A DNA stretch of 64,000 bases from Geobacillus vulcani PSS1 (lineage in GTDB: Bacteria; Bacillota; Bacilli; Bacillales; Anoxybacillaceae): positions 2,977,001 to 3,041,000 of the forward strand of contig NZ_JPOI01000001.1 in the NCBI RefSeq assembly GCF_000733845.1, read 5' to 3'. This document shows positions 25,446-33,333 of this stretch, one piece after another. The notes under the pieces are model-generated. The model was not told the origin of the DNA and made no database searches. It was given only the letters and a program-made list of their open reading frames with translations. The stretch's first letter is position 1. Each line of letters begins with the position of its first letter. Position numbers and translations under genes: made by a program.

Positions 25446-27341
25446 TTATTGCGCTTTTAGCTTTTGCACGCGTGTAGCGACTAACAGCACCATCGAAATC
25501 AACGCCCCGATCAGCGCGGCGCCCAGCCAAATGGCTCCCGCTTTCCATAACGGCGCGCCTTGCAGGACAAACAGCGAGAAAATGCCCGCTCCCGGAACGT
25601 TCAGCCCGATTTGCGACGCCGTGACGATCGCCCCGGTGACCGCTGACCCGATGCAAAGCGACGGAATGACGCGCAGCGGGTCGTTAATCATAAACGGAAT
25701 CGCTCCCTCAGTAATGCCGGCTAAGCCAAGAATCCATGTCGATTTGCCGACCTCGCGCTCATATTCTTCAAAATACCGTTTGAACAACAGCGTCGCGGCG
25801 GTGACGGAAAACGCCGATACCATTTTCACCGAGGCAAACGCCGCATACGGAATAAAGTTGCCGCTCGCCATCGCTCCGATGCAGAACGTATACGCCGCCT
25901 TATTGACCGGCCCGCCTAAATCGAACGACACCATAATTCCTAAAATCGCGCCAAGCAAAATGGCACTGCGTCCGGATAAGTTGTCAAGCCAAGTCAGCAA
26001 CGCATGATTGAGTCCGGCGACCGGCTTGCCGAACACAAACAGCATCAGCGCTCCGACGACGAGCGAACCGATGACCGGATACAGCCAAAAGCTAATGAAT
26101 CCCGAGAACGCGCCTTTTGGCGGAAGTTGCTTTTTCAACCACTTCATAAAGTAGCCGGCCAAAAAACCGCCAAGCATGCCGCCTAAAAAACCGCCGTTGA
26201 TCATCGTCGCAGCAATCCCCGCGGCAAACCCCGGACCGAGCGCCGGCTTGTCGGCGACCGCATACGCCATGTACGCCGACAGCACTGGAATCATGAGCGT
26301 GCCAAGCATATTGCCGCCCAGTTTGCGCAACATCCAAAGCCATGAGTTCTCCGTATCGTATACTTGTTGCAGGCCGAACGCCTGGGCGATGAGCACCGCG
26401 CACGCCAAAATCATCCCGCCGGCGACGATAATCGGAATAATATGAGAAATGCCGGTCAAAATGGCGTTTTTTACTTCCGTCTTCCATGAAACTCGCTCAG
26501 ACATTGTCTCCTTTGTCGGCTCATATTCCCGCTTTCCTTCCTTCTTGGCCTTCTCAAGCGCTTGCAAAAGAACGCCTTTCGCATCTTTCAACGGCGCCGC
26601 AACCGTTGTCCGGTACACCGGCAAATGGGCAAACCGCTCTTCGTTTTTCACCGCCACGTCCGCGGCAAAAATCGCCGCTTCCGCTTTTCGCAGCCGCTCT
26701 TCCGTATGTCGGTCTTCAATGCCGTTGGCCCCTTGCTTTTCGACATACACCGTAACCCCTATTTCCCGACCGGCTTGCTCTAACGCTTCCGCCGCCATAT
26801 ACGTATGGGCGATGCCAGCCGGGCAGGCCGTCACAGCGACGATCGTTTTCCCTGCCGACGCCGTTTGGGCAGCGGTACCCACCATTTCCTCATCAAGAGC
26901 ACGATACAGCTCTTCTGACGTTTGACATTGCTGCAACCGCTTACGATATTCAGCGCGCGACAGCCGTTTGGCGAGTTCGGCCAACAAATCCAAATGCGTC
27001 GATTCCGCTTCGTCCTCCGGAATCGCTAACAAAAAGACGAGTTCCACTTGATTCGCCGGATTGATGCTCTCCCAGTCGCGAATTGGCCGCGCGAGCTTCG
27101 CCACTGCGAAAGCGGCTTCCTTGACCGATGTGGACTTGCCGTGCGGAATCGCTACCCCCGCTTCAAACCCGGTCGGAGAGAGCGCCTCCCGTTCCATCAC
27201 CGCTTGATAAAACGATTCTGCCGAATACAATTTCCCCTCCTCATCCAACTTGCGGACGAGATGGCGGATGACTTCCTTCTTCGTGGACAACGACAAGTCC
27301 ACGTCAATCAGCCGAACACTCGTCAGCTGTTTCAGCTCCAT
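25446..27341 (-). CDS. mngA: PTS EIIABC, fructose/mannosylglycerate family (MngA-like)
   Basis: A 631-residue sugar permease-kinase of the PTS fructose family. An EIIA domain (about 1-145) has the phosphorylated His in VAIPHGKS. An EIIB domain (about 160-260) has the Cys in VTACPAGIAHTYMA, and a polytopic EIIC domain (about 290-631) completes it. The A-B-C order equals E. coli MngA. Together with the adjacent GH38 mannosidase it should import and phosphorylate 2-O-alpha-mannosylglycerate or a similar mannoside. It ends 25 bp before mngB. The start at 27341 is better placed after AGAGAGG than the ATG at 27350. Fructose remains an alternative. Confidence 0.87.
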   Translation of the reverse strand: MELKQLTSVRLIDVDLSLSTKKEVIRHLVRKLDEEGKLYSAESFYQAVMEREALSPTGFEAGVAIPHGKSTSVKEAAFAVAKLARPIRDWESINPANQVELVFLLAIPEDEAESTHLDLLAELAKRLSRAEYRKRLQQCQTSEELYRALDEEMVGTAAQTASAGKTIVAVTACPAGIAHTYMAAEALEQAGREIGVTVYVEKQGANGIEDRHTEERLRKAEAAIFAADVAVKNEERFAHLPVYRTTVAAPLKDAKGVLLQALEKAKKEGKREYEPTKETMSERVSWKTEVKNAILTGISHIIPIIVAGGMILACAVLIAQAFGLQQVYDTENSWLWMLRKLGGNMLGTLMIPVLSAYMAYAVADKPALGPGFAAGIAATMINGGFLGGMLGGFLAGYFMKWLKKQLPPKGAFSGFISFWLYPVIGSLVVGALMLFVFGKPVAGLNHALLTWLDNLSGRSAILLGAILGIMVSFDLGGPVNKAAYTFCIGAMASGNFIPYAAFASVKMVSAFSVTAATLLFKRYFEEYEREVGKSTWILGLAGITEGAIPFMINDPLRVIPSLCIGSAVTGAIVTASQIGLNVPGAGIFSLFVLQGAPLWKAGAIWLGAALIGALISMVLLVATRVQKLKAQ

Positions 27342-27379
27342 TTCTCCCATCCTCTCTTTCCATGCCGTTTGTCGACTTC

Positions 27380-27385
27380 ATTATA
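27380..27385 (-). promoter_or_regulatory. Perfect -10 for mngAB
   Basis: Minus-strand TATAAT lies between the regulator's terminator and mngA, suggesting a separate promoter. No good -35 is visible, which is consistent with an activator-dependent promoter. Confidence 0.45.
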
Positions 27386-27387
27386 AA

Positions 27388-27419
27388 AGAAAAAAAGCAA
27401 GAAGACCGAAATCTTCTTA
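27388..27419 (-). terminator. Terminator between the RpiR regulator and mngA
   Basis: Minus-strand AAGAAGA, TTTCGG loop and TCTTCTT followed by GCTTTTTTT. Confidence 0.8.
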
Positions 27420-27462
27420 CTTTTTCACCATTTCCATATCATGATTCATTTCATCTGTGTAT

Positions 27463-28200
27463 TTATACACATCCGCCGTACTTTTGCCAATACCGTTCAC
27501 TCAACGCCCGCAGCACGAGATAAAGCGATGTGCGGTCGGTGACGTCATACTTATTCAAAAACTGCTTCGGCGCCCAGCAATACAAGCGGTAATCGGCAAG
27601 ATCAGCGAGCGAATTGGGGCAAAAATGCGTCAAGCTGATGACAAACGCCCCGTTTTGCTTCGCGGCCACGACCGCCTCAAGCACTTGCTTCGTTTCTCCA
27701 GATACGCTAATGACAAAGACGACATCCTTTTCCCCGCAGCGGTCCGCATTATACAACATATCGTGGCGCTGGACAAAAAAGTCGGCCTGCTTGCCGACGC
27801 AGCGCAAATGCTTGGCCATCATCTCGCAAAAATAGGCGGAATCGCCAATGCCGTAAAAAAAGACGTGTTTCGCCTCATGCATCTTGCGAACGGCTTCGTC
27901 GATGAGCTGCTCATCGATCAACTTTTGCGTTTTTTCGATGACCGTTTTTCCGTCCGCCTTGATCGCCGTCTCATCCCGCTGCTCGAGCGCCAACGCCGCC
28001 TTTAGTTCTGCAAACCCTTTATATCCTAATTTTTTGGCGAACCGAACGATCGTGTTCGGCACTGTATAAAGCGCTTCCGCCATTTTTTGAATCGGAATAT
28101 CGGCGATCTCCTCACGGTGTTTGATAATGTAATCGACAATTTGGTCATCCGTATCGTTCAGCTTATCGGCATACAGCCGCACCCGTTCGTCAAACCACAT
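27463..28200 (-). CDS. RpiR/MurR-family transcriptional regulator of the mannoside locus
   Basis: A 245-residue regulator. An N-terminal HTH of the RpiR type (about 1-75) includes IPIQKMAEALYTVPNTIVRFAKKLGYKGFAELK. A C-terminal SIS sugar-phosphate domain includes FFYGIGDSAYFCEMMAKHL and VFVISVSGETKQVLEAV. It probably senses the phosphorylated sugar made by the PTS. E. coli uses a GntR protein (MngR) at the equivalent locus, so the regulator type differs here. The start at 28200 has a GGGAG site; an upstream GTG at 28218 is an alternative. Confidence 0.87.
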   Translation of the reverse strand: MWFDERVRLYADKLNDTDDQIVDYIIKHREEIADIPIQKMAEALYTVPNTIVRFAKKLGYKGFAELKAALALEQRDETAIKADGKTVIEKTQKLIDEQLIDEAVRKMHEAKHVFFYGIGDSAYFCEMMAKHLRCVGKQADFFVQRHDMLYNADRCGEKDVVFVISVSGETKQVLEAVVAAKQNGAFVISLTHFCPNSLADLADYRLYCWAPKQFLNKYDVTDRTSLYLVLRALSERYWQKYGGCV

Positions 28201-28286
28201 CGGTCTCCCATCCCCCACCGTCTTCTCGTTTGCTACTATTTTAGCAAGAACCGATAGCGGTTGGCTACAACGCTTGTTTCCGAGTG

Positions 28287-29036
28287 CTACGGCTGCTGCC
28301 CCTCGACCAACACCGGGATGCGTTCTTGATACTGTTCAATCCATCGACGGTTATGTTCGTCCGCCCCCTCGATGTTGCCGCTTAAAAAGATCGGCGGCTC
28401 CACTCCATTTTCTGCCATGAGGGCAATCGCCTCGGCGAAAACAGCGTTTAAAATCGCGCTGCCGATCACTGTCGAAGTAGGCGCAAATGGAACAGAAACG
28501 TTTGGGTGAGCTAAAATCGCATCGCCTTTCACGGAATGATTGTCAATCACAAGATCGACGACCTCATACAGCAACCGGCCGCTCTTATGCCGCGAAGGCT
28601 GGCTTTTGGAATACGCCAAGGACGTCACCGCAATGGTATAAGCGCCTTTCGCTTTCGCCGCCAGCGCCACATCAATCGGGACTGGGTTGCGTCCTGATGT
28701 AGACAAAACGAAAAACACATCTTCAGGACGGATATCCTCATGATCTATAAAATTTTTTGCGAAATCATTCATTCTCTCCAACATGGACGAACGAACCGCC
28801 CCCTCATGAAGCATAAGGGGCTCAAAAAATATTGGTTTAATTGGCACAAGCCCTCCAGCACGGTAGAACACTTCTTCCGTTAAAATGTGGGAGTGGCCAC
28901 ATCCGAACAGTTGAATAATTCCACCTTTTTGAATGGCTTCACTTACTATATAAGCGGCTTTTTTTAGATTGCCCTTCTCATGTTTTAAAACGAGTTCCAA
29001 ACGTTCGTTCACTTTTTGGAAATATTGATCGATCAT
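28287..29036 (-). CDS. SIS-domain protein, UPF0309 family
   Basis: A 249-residue protein dominated by one SIS (sugar isomerase) domain. GGIIQLFGCGHSHILTEEVFYRAGG and VFFVLSTSGRNPVPIDVALAAK line the phosphosugar pocket, and EVVDLVIDNHSVKGDA follows. It is the UPF0309 type known from Bacillaceae, with no established reaction. An amino-sugar phosphate or 6-phosphomannose isomerase role in the mannoside locus is possible but unproven. The ATG at 29036 has an AGGGGTGA site. It ends 86 bp before the RpiR gene on the same strand, so it may share its transcript. Confidence 0.85.
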   Translation of the reverse strand: MIDQYFQKVNERLELVLKHEKGNLKKAAYIVSEAIQKGGIIQLFGCGHSHILTEEVFYRAGGLVPIKPIFFEPLMLHEGAVRSSMLERMNDFAKNFIDHEDIRPEDVFFVLSTSGRNPVPIDVALAAKAKGAYTIAVTSLAYSKSQPSRHKSGRLLYEVVDLVIDNHSVKGDAILAHPNVSVPFAPTSTVIGSAILNAVFAEAIALMAENGVEPPIFLSGNIEGADEHNRRWIEQYQERIPVLVEGQQP

Positions 29037-29122
29037 CGTCCATTCACCCCTTAAGCGCTTGATTTTCTATCTCTAAACTAGATTTGGCCCCCAACAGCCG
29101 CGGTTGAAACGCTCCTGCAGCC

Positions 29123-29153
29123 AAAAAAAACGGCTTCCTATCAAAGGAAACCG
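29123..29153 (-). terminator. Terminator after the malic enzyme gene
   Basis: Minus-strand ACGGTTTCC, a 7-base loop and GGAAGCCGT followed by a run of T. Confidence 0.9.
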
Positions 29154-29179
29154 TCCATCAGCTCGTTGTATTTGTTTCT

Positions 29180-30616
29180 TTATTGTCCTGTATACCCACC
29201 AACCGGGATGTTGTCTTTCCGGGCAACGCCGGTGCGGTAAGCCGCTTCAATAACCGCCTGGCGGACGCGTTCCACGACCTTGCTGTTAAAGACGCTTGGA
29301 ATGATATACGTTTCATTCAATTCGTCCTCGGTGACCACTGAAGCAATCGCTTTGGCAGCGGCGAGCTTCATTTCTTCGTTAATCTCTTTCGCCCGGCAGT
29401 CCAATGCACCGCGGAAAATGCCCGGGAAGCAAAGAACGTTGTTGATTTGGTTCGGATAGTCGGAACGTCCCGTCGCCATTACGCGCACGTGCGGCTCGGC
29501 CAGCTCTGGGTCGATTTCCGGAATCGGGTTGGCCATCGCGAACACGATCGGATCACGCGCCATTTTTTTCACGTCTTCGACTTTCAAAATGCCCGGGGCG
29601 GAAACACCGATAAACACATCCGCACCGGCGATCACATCCGACAAGCTTCCTTTCAGATTATCTGGATTCGTCATTTGCGCATACTCTTGCCAATACGGAT
29701 TGTCGTACGTTTCGTCGCGGTGGATGGCGCCGTGGCGGTCCACCCCGATAATGTTGCGCACGCCAGCGGCAAGCAAAATTTTCGTGCAAGCAATCCCGGC
29801 CGCGCCAATGCCGGTTAAGACGACCTTAATGTCTTCCAGCTTTTTATCAACAATTTTCAAGGCATTGAGCAATCCGGCCAGCAGCACGACCGCCGTGCCA
29901 TGTTGATCATCATGGAACACCGGAATGTCCAACTCTTCTTTCAATCGCTTTTCAATTTCAAAACAACGCGGTGCCGAAATGTCTTCCAAGTTGATGCCGC
30001 CGAATGCCGGAGCGATCGCTTTCACAATTTGAATAATCTCTTCCGTGTCTTTCGTGTCCAAGCAAATCGGAAACGCATCGACACCGGCAAACTCCTTAAA
30101 CAGCATCGCCTTCCCTTCCATGACTGGCATCGCCGCATACGGGCCGATGTCGCCAAGCCCAAGCACCGCTGTGCCATCAGAGACGACGGCGACCGTATTC
30201 CGTTTAATCGTCAGCGAATACGCCTTGCGCGGATCTTCAGCGATGGCCGTGCAAACGCGCGCCACGCCCGGCGTATACACCCGCGACAAGTCATCGCGCG
30301 TTTTCACCGGAATTTTCGAGTTGGTTTCAATTTTTCCCCCGATATGCATCAAAAACGTGCGGTCGGAAACATTCACAATTTTGACGCCCTGAATCCTTTT
30401 CAGCGCTTCGATGATCAAATCGCACTGCTTCGTATCAAGCGCACTAACGGTGATGTCGCGCACCGTATGGACTTTGCTTGATGAGATGACGTCAATCCCG
30501 ACGATGTCTCCGCCCGCCTTGCCGATCGCCGCGGCGATATCGCTAAAAGAGACGCGGTCTTTTTCAAACTGAAGACGAATCGTAATGTTCATCGCTGCCC
30601 CGCCTGGTAATGCCAT
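29180..30616 (-). CDS. Malic enzyme with N-terminal ACT domain
   Basis: A 478-residue cytosolic enzyme that oxidatively decarboxylates malate to pyruvate. An ACT regulatory domain occupies about residues 9-85. Then come the malic enzyme signatures: [23 protein letters not shown] and the dinucleotide fold [16 protein letters not shown] (about 275-290), ending with [18 protein letters not shown]. The ACT domain suggests control by an amino acid or related metabolite, as in MleA-type B. subtilis paralogues. Cofactor preference (NAD or NADP) is not decided. The ATG at 30616 follows AAGGAAGGA. Confidence 0.92.
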   Translation of the reverse strand: MALPGGAAMNITIRLQFEKDRVSFSDIAAAIGKAGGDIVGIDVISSSKVHTVRDITVSALDTKQCDLIIEALKRIQGVKIVNVSDRTFLMHIGGKIETNSKIPVKTRDDLSRVYTPGVARVCTAIAEDPRKAYSLTIKRNTVAVVSDGTAVLGLGDIGPYAAMPVMEGKAMLFKEFAGVDAFPICLDTKDTEEIIQIVKAIAPAFGGINLEDISAPRCFEIEKRLKEELDIPVFHDDQHGTAVVLLAGLLNALKIVDKKLEDIKVVLTGIGAAGIACTKILLAAGVRNIIGVDRHGAIHRDETYDNPYWQEYAQMTNPDNLKGSLSDVIAGADVFIGVSAPGILKVEDVKKMARDPIVFAMANPIPEIDPELAEPHVRVMATGRSDYPNQINNVLCFPGIFRGALDCRAKEINEEMKLAAAKAIASVVTEDELNETYIIPSVFNSKVVERVRQAVIEAAYRTGVARKDNIPVGGYTGQ

Positions 30617-30798
30617 ACCAATCGTCCTTCCTTTTCTCTATATTTTGTAAACGGTCTACGGTACAAATGTTATCTTATGAGCGCCAAAAAGACAACCCTT
30701 ATTGTTCGAACAAGCCAAACGGGCGATGGCGTGACAGGCAAAGCGGTCAGCGCAGAAACAGGCCCACTTTGGCTGCATCAGCTGGCGGGAGTTTCACG

Positions 30799-30837
30799 AA
30801 AAAAAAAGCGGCCTTCCCGGGTGCAGGAAGACCGCTG
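30799..30837 (-). terminator. Terminator after the DJ-1/PfpI gene
   Basis: Minus-strand AGCGGTCTTCC, an 8-base loop and GGAAGGCCGCT followed by many T. Confidence 0.9.
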
Positions 30838-30845
30838 CCTTTCCG

Positions 30846-31397
30846 CTATTGAAGCAGGCGGAGAAACTCGCGCATAAACGCCGGCAAATCCGGCCACGCA
30901 TGGGCGGAAACAAGGTTGCTGTCGACATGCACCGTACGGTCGGACACATACGTCGCTCCGAGCGCTTCAACCCCCGGTTTGCAGGCGATATACGCCGTCA
31001 AGCTCCGCCCTTTCAGCACCTCTGGCATCGTCTCGAAAATGAGCGAAGCATGGCAAATCGCAGCGATGGGCTTATTCGCCTCAAAGAAATGACGGACGAT
31101 GCGCTGCACGTTTTCATCAAGGCGAATGTATTCCGGCGCCCGCCCGCCCGGAATGACTAACGCATCGTATTGCGTCGGGTCGATCTCGGCAAACGATGCA
31201 TGGGCGTCGATCAAATAGCCTTGTTTTTCCACATACGTATCCCAGTCGGCAAAATCATGGACAACGGTGTGCAGTTTCTTTTTCTTCGGCGCGGCAATCG
31301 TTACGTCATGCCCTTCCTCTAACAAACGATAATACGGATAATACACCTCCAGCGCCTCAACAGCGTCGCCGGTGATGATCAACACTTTTTTGCTCAT
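30846..31397 (-). CDS. DJ-1/PfpI family protein
   Basis: A 183-residue class I amidotransferase-like protein. VLIITGDAVEALEVYYPYYRLLEEG opens the fold, YDALVIPGGRAPEYIR provides the conserved oxyanion segment, and AAICHASL carries the nucleophilic Cys on its elbow. Families with this layout act as intracellular proteases, chaperones or glyoxalase-like enzymes; which applies is unclear. The ATG at 31397 follows a long AAGGGGGGG site, so the 24 extra upstream residues were dropped. Monocistronic. Confidence 0.87.
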   Translation of the reverse strand: MSKKVLIITGDAVEALEVYYPYYRLLEEGHDVTIAAPKKKKLHTVVHDFADWDTYVEKQGYLIDAHASFAEIDPTQYDALVIPGGRAPEYIRLDENVQRIVRHFFEANKPIAAICHASLIFETMPEVLKGRSLTAYIACKPGVEALGATYVSDRTVHVDSNLVSAHAWPDLPAFMREFLRLLQ

Positions 31398-31549
31398 GGT
31401 TCTCGCCCCCCCTTGTCCATTTTTTCCTTCTCTTTTATCATAATGGAAACGGACGGAAAGGAAAAGCAAAATGATTGTCGAACCGATAGAAAAAGGGTTC
31501 GTGTGAAGCTTTAACCAGGAAGAAGAGCATGATCAAGGAGGAATCAACC

Positions 31550-32278
31550 ATGACCATTGCCTCTTGGCTCGCCGAATCGCGCCGAACGGTGGTGCTTACC
31601 GGCGCTGGCATGTCGACCGAAAGCGGGCTGCCGGATTTCCGCTCGCCGCGCACCGGGCTGTGGGCGCGTTTTAACCCGAGCGAACTCGCTACCATCGATG
31701 CGTTGTACCGCCGCCGCGAGGCGTTTGTGGAGTTTTACCAATATCGCATTCGCACGCTGCACCGATGCCGGCCGCACGACGGGCATCGCCTGCTCGCCGA
31801 CTGGGAGCAGCGCGGAATCGTGCAGACGATTGTGACGCAAAACGTCGATGGATTTCATCAACAAGCCGGCAGCCGACGCGTCATCGAACTGCATGGCTCG
31901 CTCCGAACCGTCCATTGTCAGCGGTGCGGGCAATCAAAGCCTAGCTTTGTCTATTTGCACGGTGTGTTGACGTGCGAATGCAGCGGTGTTTTGCGTCCAT
32001 CGGTCGTATTGTTTGGCGAGCCGCTGCCGGAGAATGCCATCAATGCAGCGTGGGAAGCCGCCCGCCAAGCGGACTTGTTCCTTGTGCTCGGCTCATCCTT
32101 GCAAGTAGCGCCGGCGAACCAACTGCCGCTTGTCGCCAAACGAAACGGCGCCAAACTCGTCATCATCAATTGGGAACCGACGGAACTTGATGGTCTCGCT
32201 GACGCCGTCATCCAGCAACGGAAAATTGGCGACGTGCTGAAAGAACTTAACGAACAGCTGAAGGGGGGAGCACGATGA
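31550..32278 (+). CDS. cobB: Sir2 family NAD-dependent protein deacylase
   Basis: A 242-residue sirtuin. It has GAGMSTESGLPDFRSP (NAD site), TQNVDGFH, ELHGS with the catalytic His, and VVLFGEPLP. Four cysteines sit around a zinc site as CQRC and, after about 16 residues, CEC; the second pair is C-x-C rather than the more usual C-x2-C. It removes acyl groups from lysines using NAD+. The start at 31550 has an AAGGAGG site. Its TGA overlaps the ATG of the kinase gene, so the two are translationally coupled. Confidence 0.92.
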   Translation: MTIASWLAESRRTVVLTGAGMSTESGLPDFRSPRTGLWARFNPSELATIDALYRRREAFVEFYQYRIRTLHRCRPHDGHRLLADWEQRGIVQTIVTQNVDGFHQQAGSRRVIELHGSLRTVHCQRCGQSKPSFVYLHGVLTCECSGVLRPSVVLFGEPLPENAINAAWEAARQADLFLVLGSSLQVAPANQLPLVAKRNGAKLVIINWEPTELDGLADAVIQQRKIGDVLKELNEQLKGGAR

Positions 32279-33147
32279 ACAGGGAAGCGATGTTGCAAGA
32301 GGCGCTTCGCTCAATCGGCGATGATTCACGAATCCGCCATTGGCGGCGCGTATCCGGCGGCGACATCAATGACGCCTACCGCGTCCAAAGCGGCAAGCAA
32401 ACGTATTTCATCAAAATGCAGCGCTTTCCGCCAGCCGGCTTTTTCACCGCCGAACAAGCAGGGTTGGAACGGCTTCGCCAGGCGGACGCCATCCACGTCC
32501 CGGCTGTCTTTGGCGTGGGGGAAGCAAACGGATGGGGCTGGCTTGTCCTCGAGTGGATCGAAGGAACAGAAACAGCGCAGACGGCTGAACAGCTCGGGCG
32601 CGGCCTCGCCCGCCTCCATCGATGCCGCGGGCCGGCGTTCGGGCTTGACCACGATACATATATCGGGGCGCTGCCGCAACGAAACGGCTGGTACGGCCGC
32701 TGGCTTGACTATTACCGCGATGCCCGACTCGCCCCGCAAATGAAACGGGCGGCGGCAAACGGCCTCCTGCCCGCCGAGCGACAAAGAAAGTTGGAGCGGC
32801 TGCTTGAGCGGCTTGACCGCTGGATTCCAAACGATTGTTTTCCGTCGTTGTTGCACGGCGACTTATGGGGCGGCAACTGGCTTCCGGGCCCTGGCGGAGC
32901 TCCCTATTTGATCGACCCGTCCGTGTTTTACGGCCATTATGAGTTGGAGATCGCGTTTACCGAGCTGTTTGGCGGCTTTCCCGCTCGGTTTTATGCAAGC
33001 TATCAAGAGCTGATGCCCCTTACTCCGGAGTATCATGAGCGAAAACCGCTTTACCAGCTGTTTTATTTACTCGTGCATTTGAATCTGTTTGGCGAATCGT
33101 ATGGCCGATCCGTCGACCGCGTGCTTGAACGTTATGCGGGGGAGTAA
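32275..33147 (+). CDS. Fructosamine kinase family protein
   Basis: A 290-residue kinase of the fructosamine-3-kinase/APH fold. N-terminal VSGGDINDAYRV and the Lys in YFIKMQR bind ATP; LLHGDLWGGNWL and LIDPSVFYGHYELEIAF contain the catalytic Asp and the DPS metal motif. Relatives phosphorylate sugars glycated onto lysine or ribulosamines, leading to protein deglycation. Coupling with a sirtuin (ATGA overlap) suggests a shared role in removing lysine modifications, which is inference. Confidence 0.88.
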   Translation: MNREAMLQEALRSIGDDSRIRHWRRVSGGDINDAYRVQSGKQTYFIKMQRFPPAGFFTAEQAGLERLRQADAIHVPAVFGVGEANGWGWLVLEWIEGTETAQTAEQLGRGLARLHRCRGPAFGLDHDTYIGALPQRNGWYGRWLDYYRDARLAPQMKRAAANGLLPAERQRKLERLLERLDRWIPNDCFPSLLHGDLWGGNWLPGPGGAPYLIDPSVFYGHYELEIAFTELFGGFPARFYASYQELMPLTPEYHERKPLYQLFYLLVHLNLFGESYGRSVDRVLERYAGE

Positions 33148-33154
33148 CCCCCCG
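33136..33154. terminator. Hairpin spanning the fructosamine kinase stop codon
   Basis: GCGGGGG and CCCCCGC flank the TAA, which lies in the loop. The T tract is poor, so termination is only possible. Confidence 0.4.
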
Positions 33155-33297
33155 CTTGACTTGACCGCTCATTCCGGACGCAACACCAGCGTGCTGCCGT
33201 TGACTTTTCCTAAACTTGTCACATGGTACGTCCCGTTGACCCAGTTGTCCATACGAACAGCCCTTTTTGACAAAAACACCGCCTGTATGTCGATAAG

Positions 33298-33325
33298 GAG
33301 CGGACGCTCAAGCAGGCCCGCTCCC
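33298..33325 (-). terminator. Probable terminator after the GDYXXLXY membrane protein gene
   Basis: Minus-strand GGAGCGG, loop, and CCGCTCC followed by TTATC, just after the stop at 33334. Confidence 0.5.
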
Positions 33326-33333
33326 CAGTTCGC

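Noticed and set aside
33169..33252. A 27-codon minus-strand frame in the same frame just after the large membrane protein's stop
   Set aside because: A terminator-like hairpin sits between, the ribosome site is weak and I know no similar peptide. Read-through is possible but unsupported.
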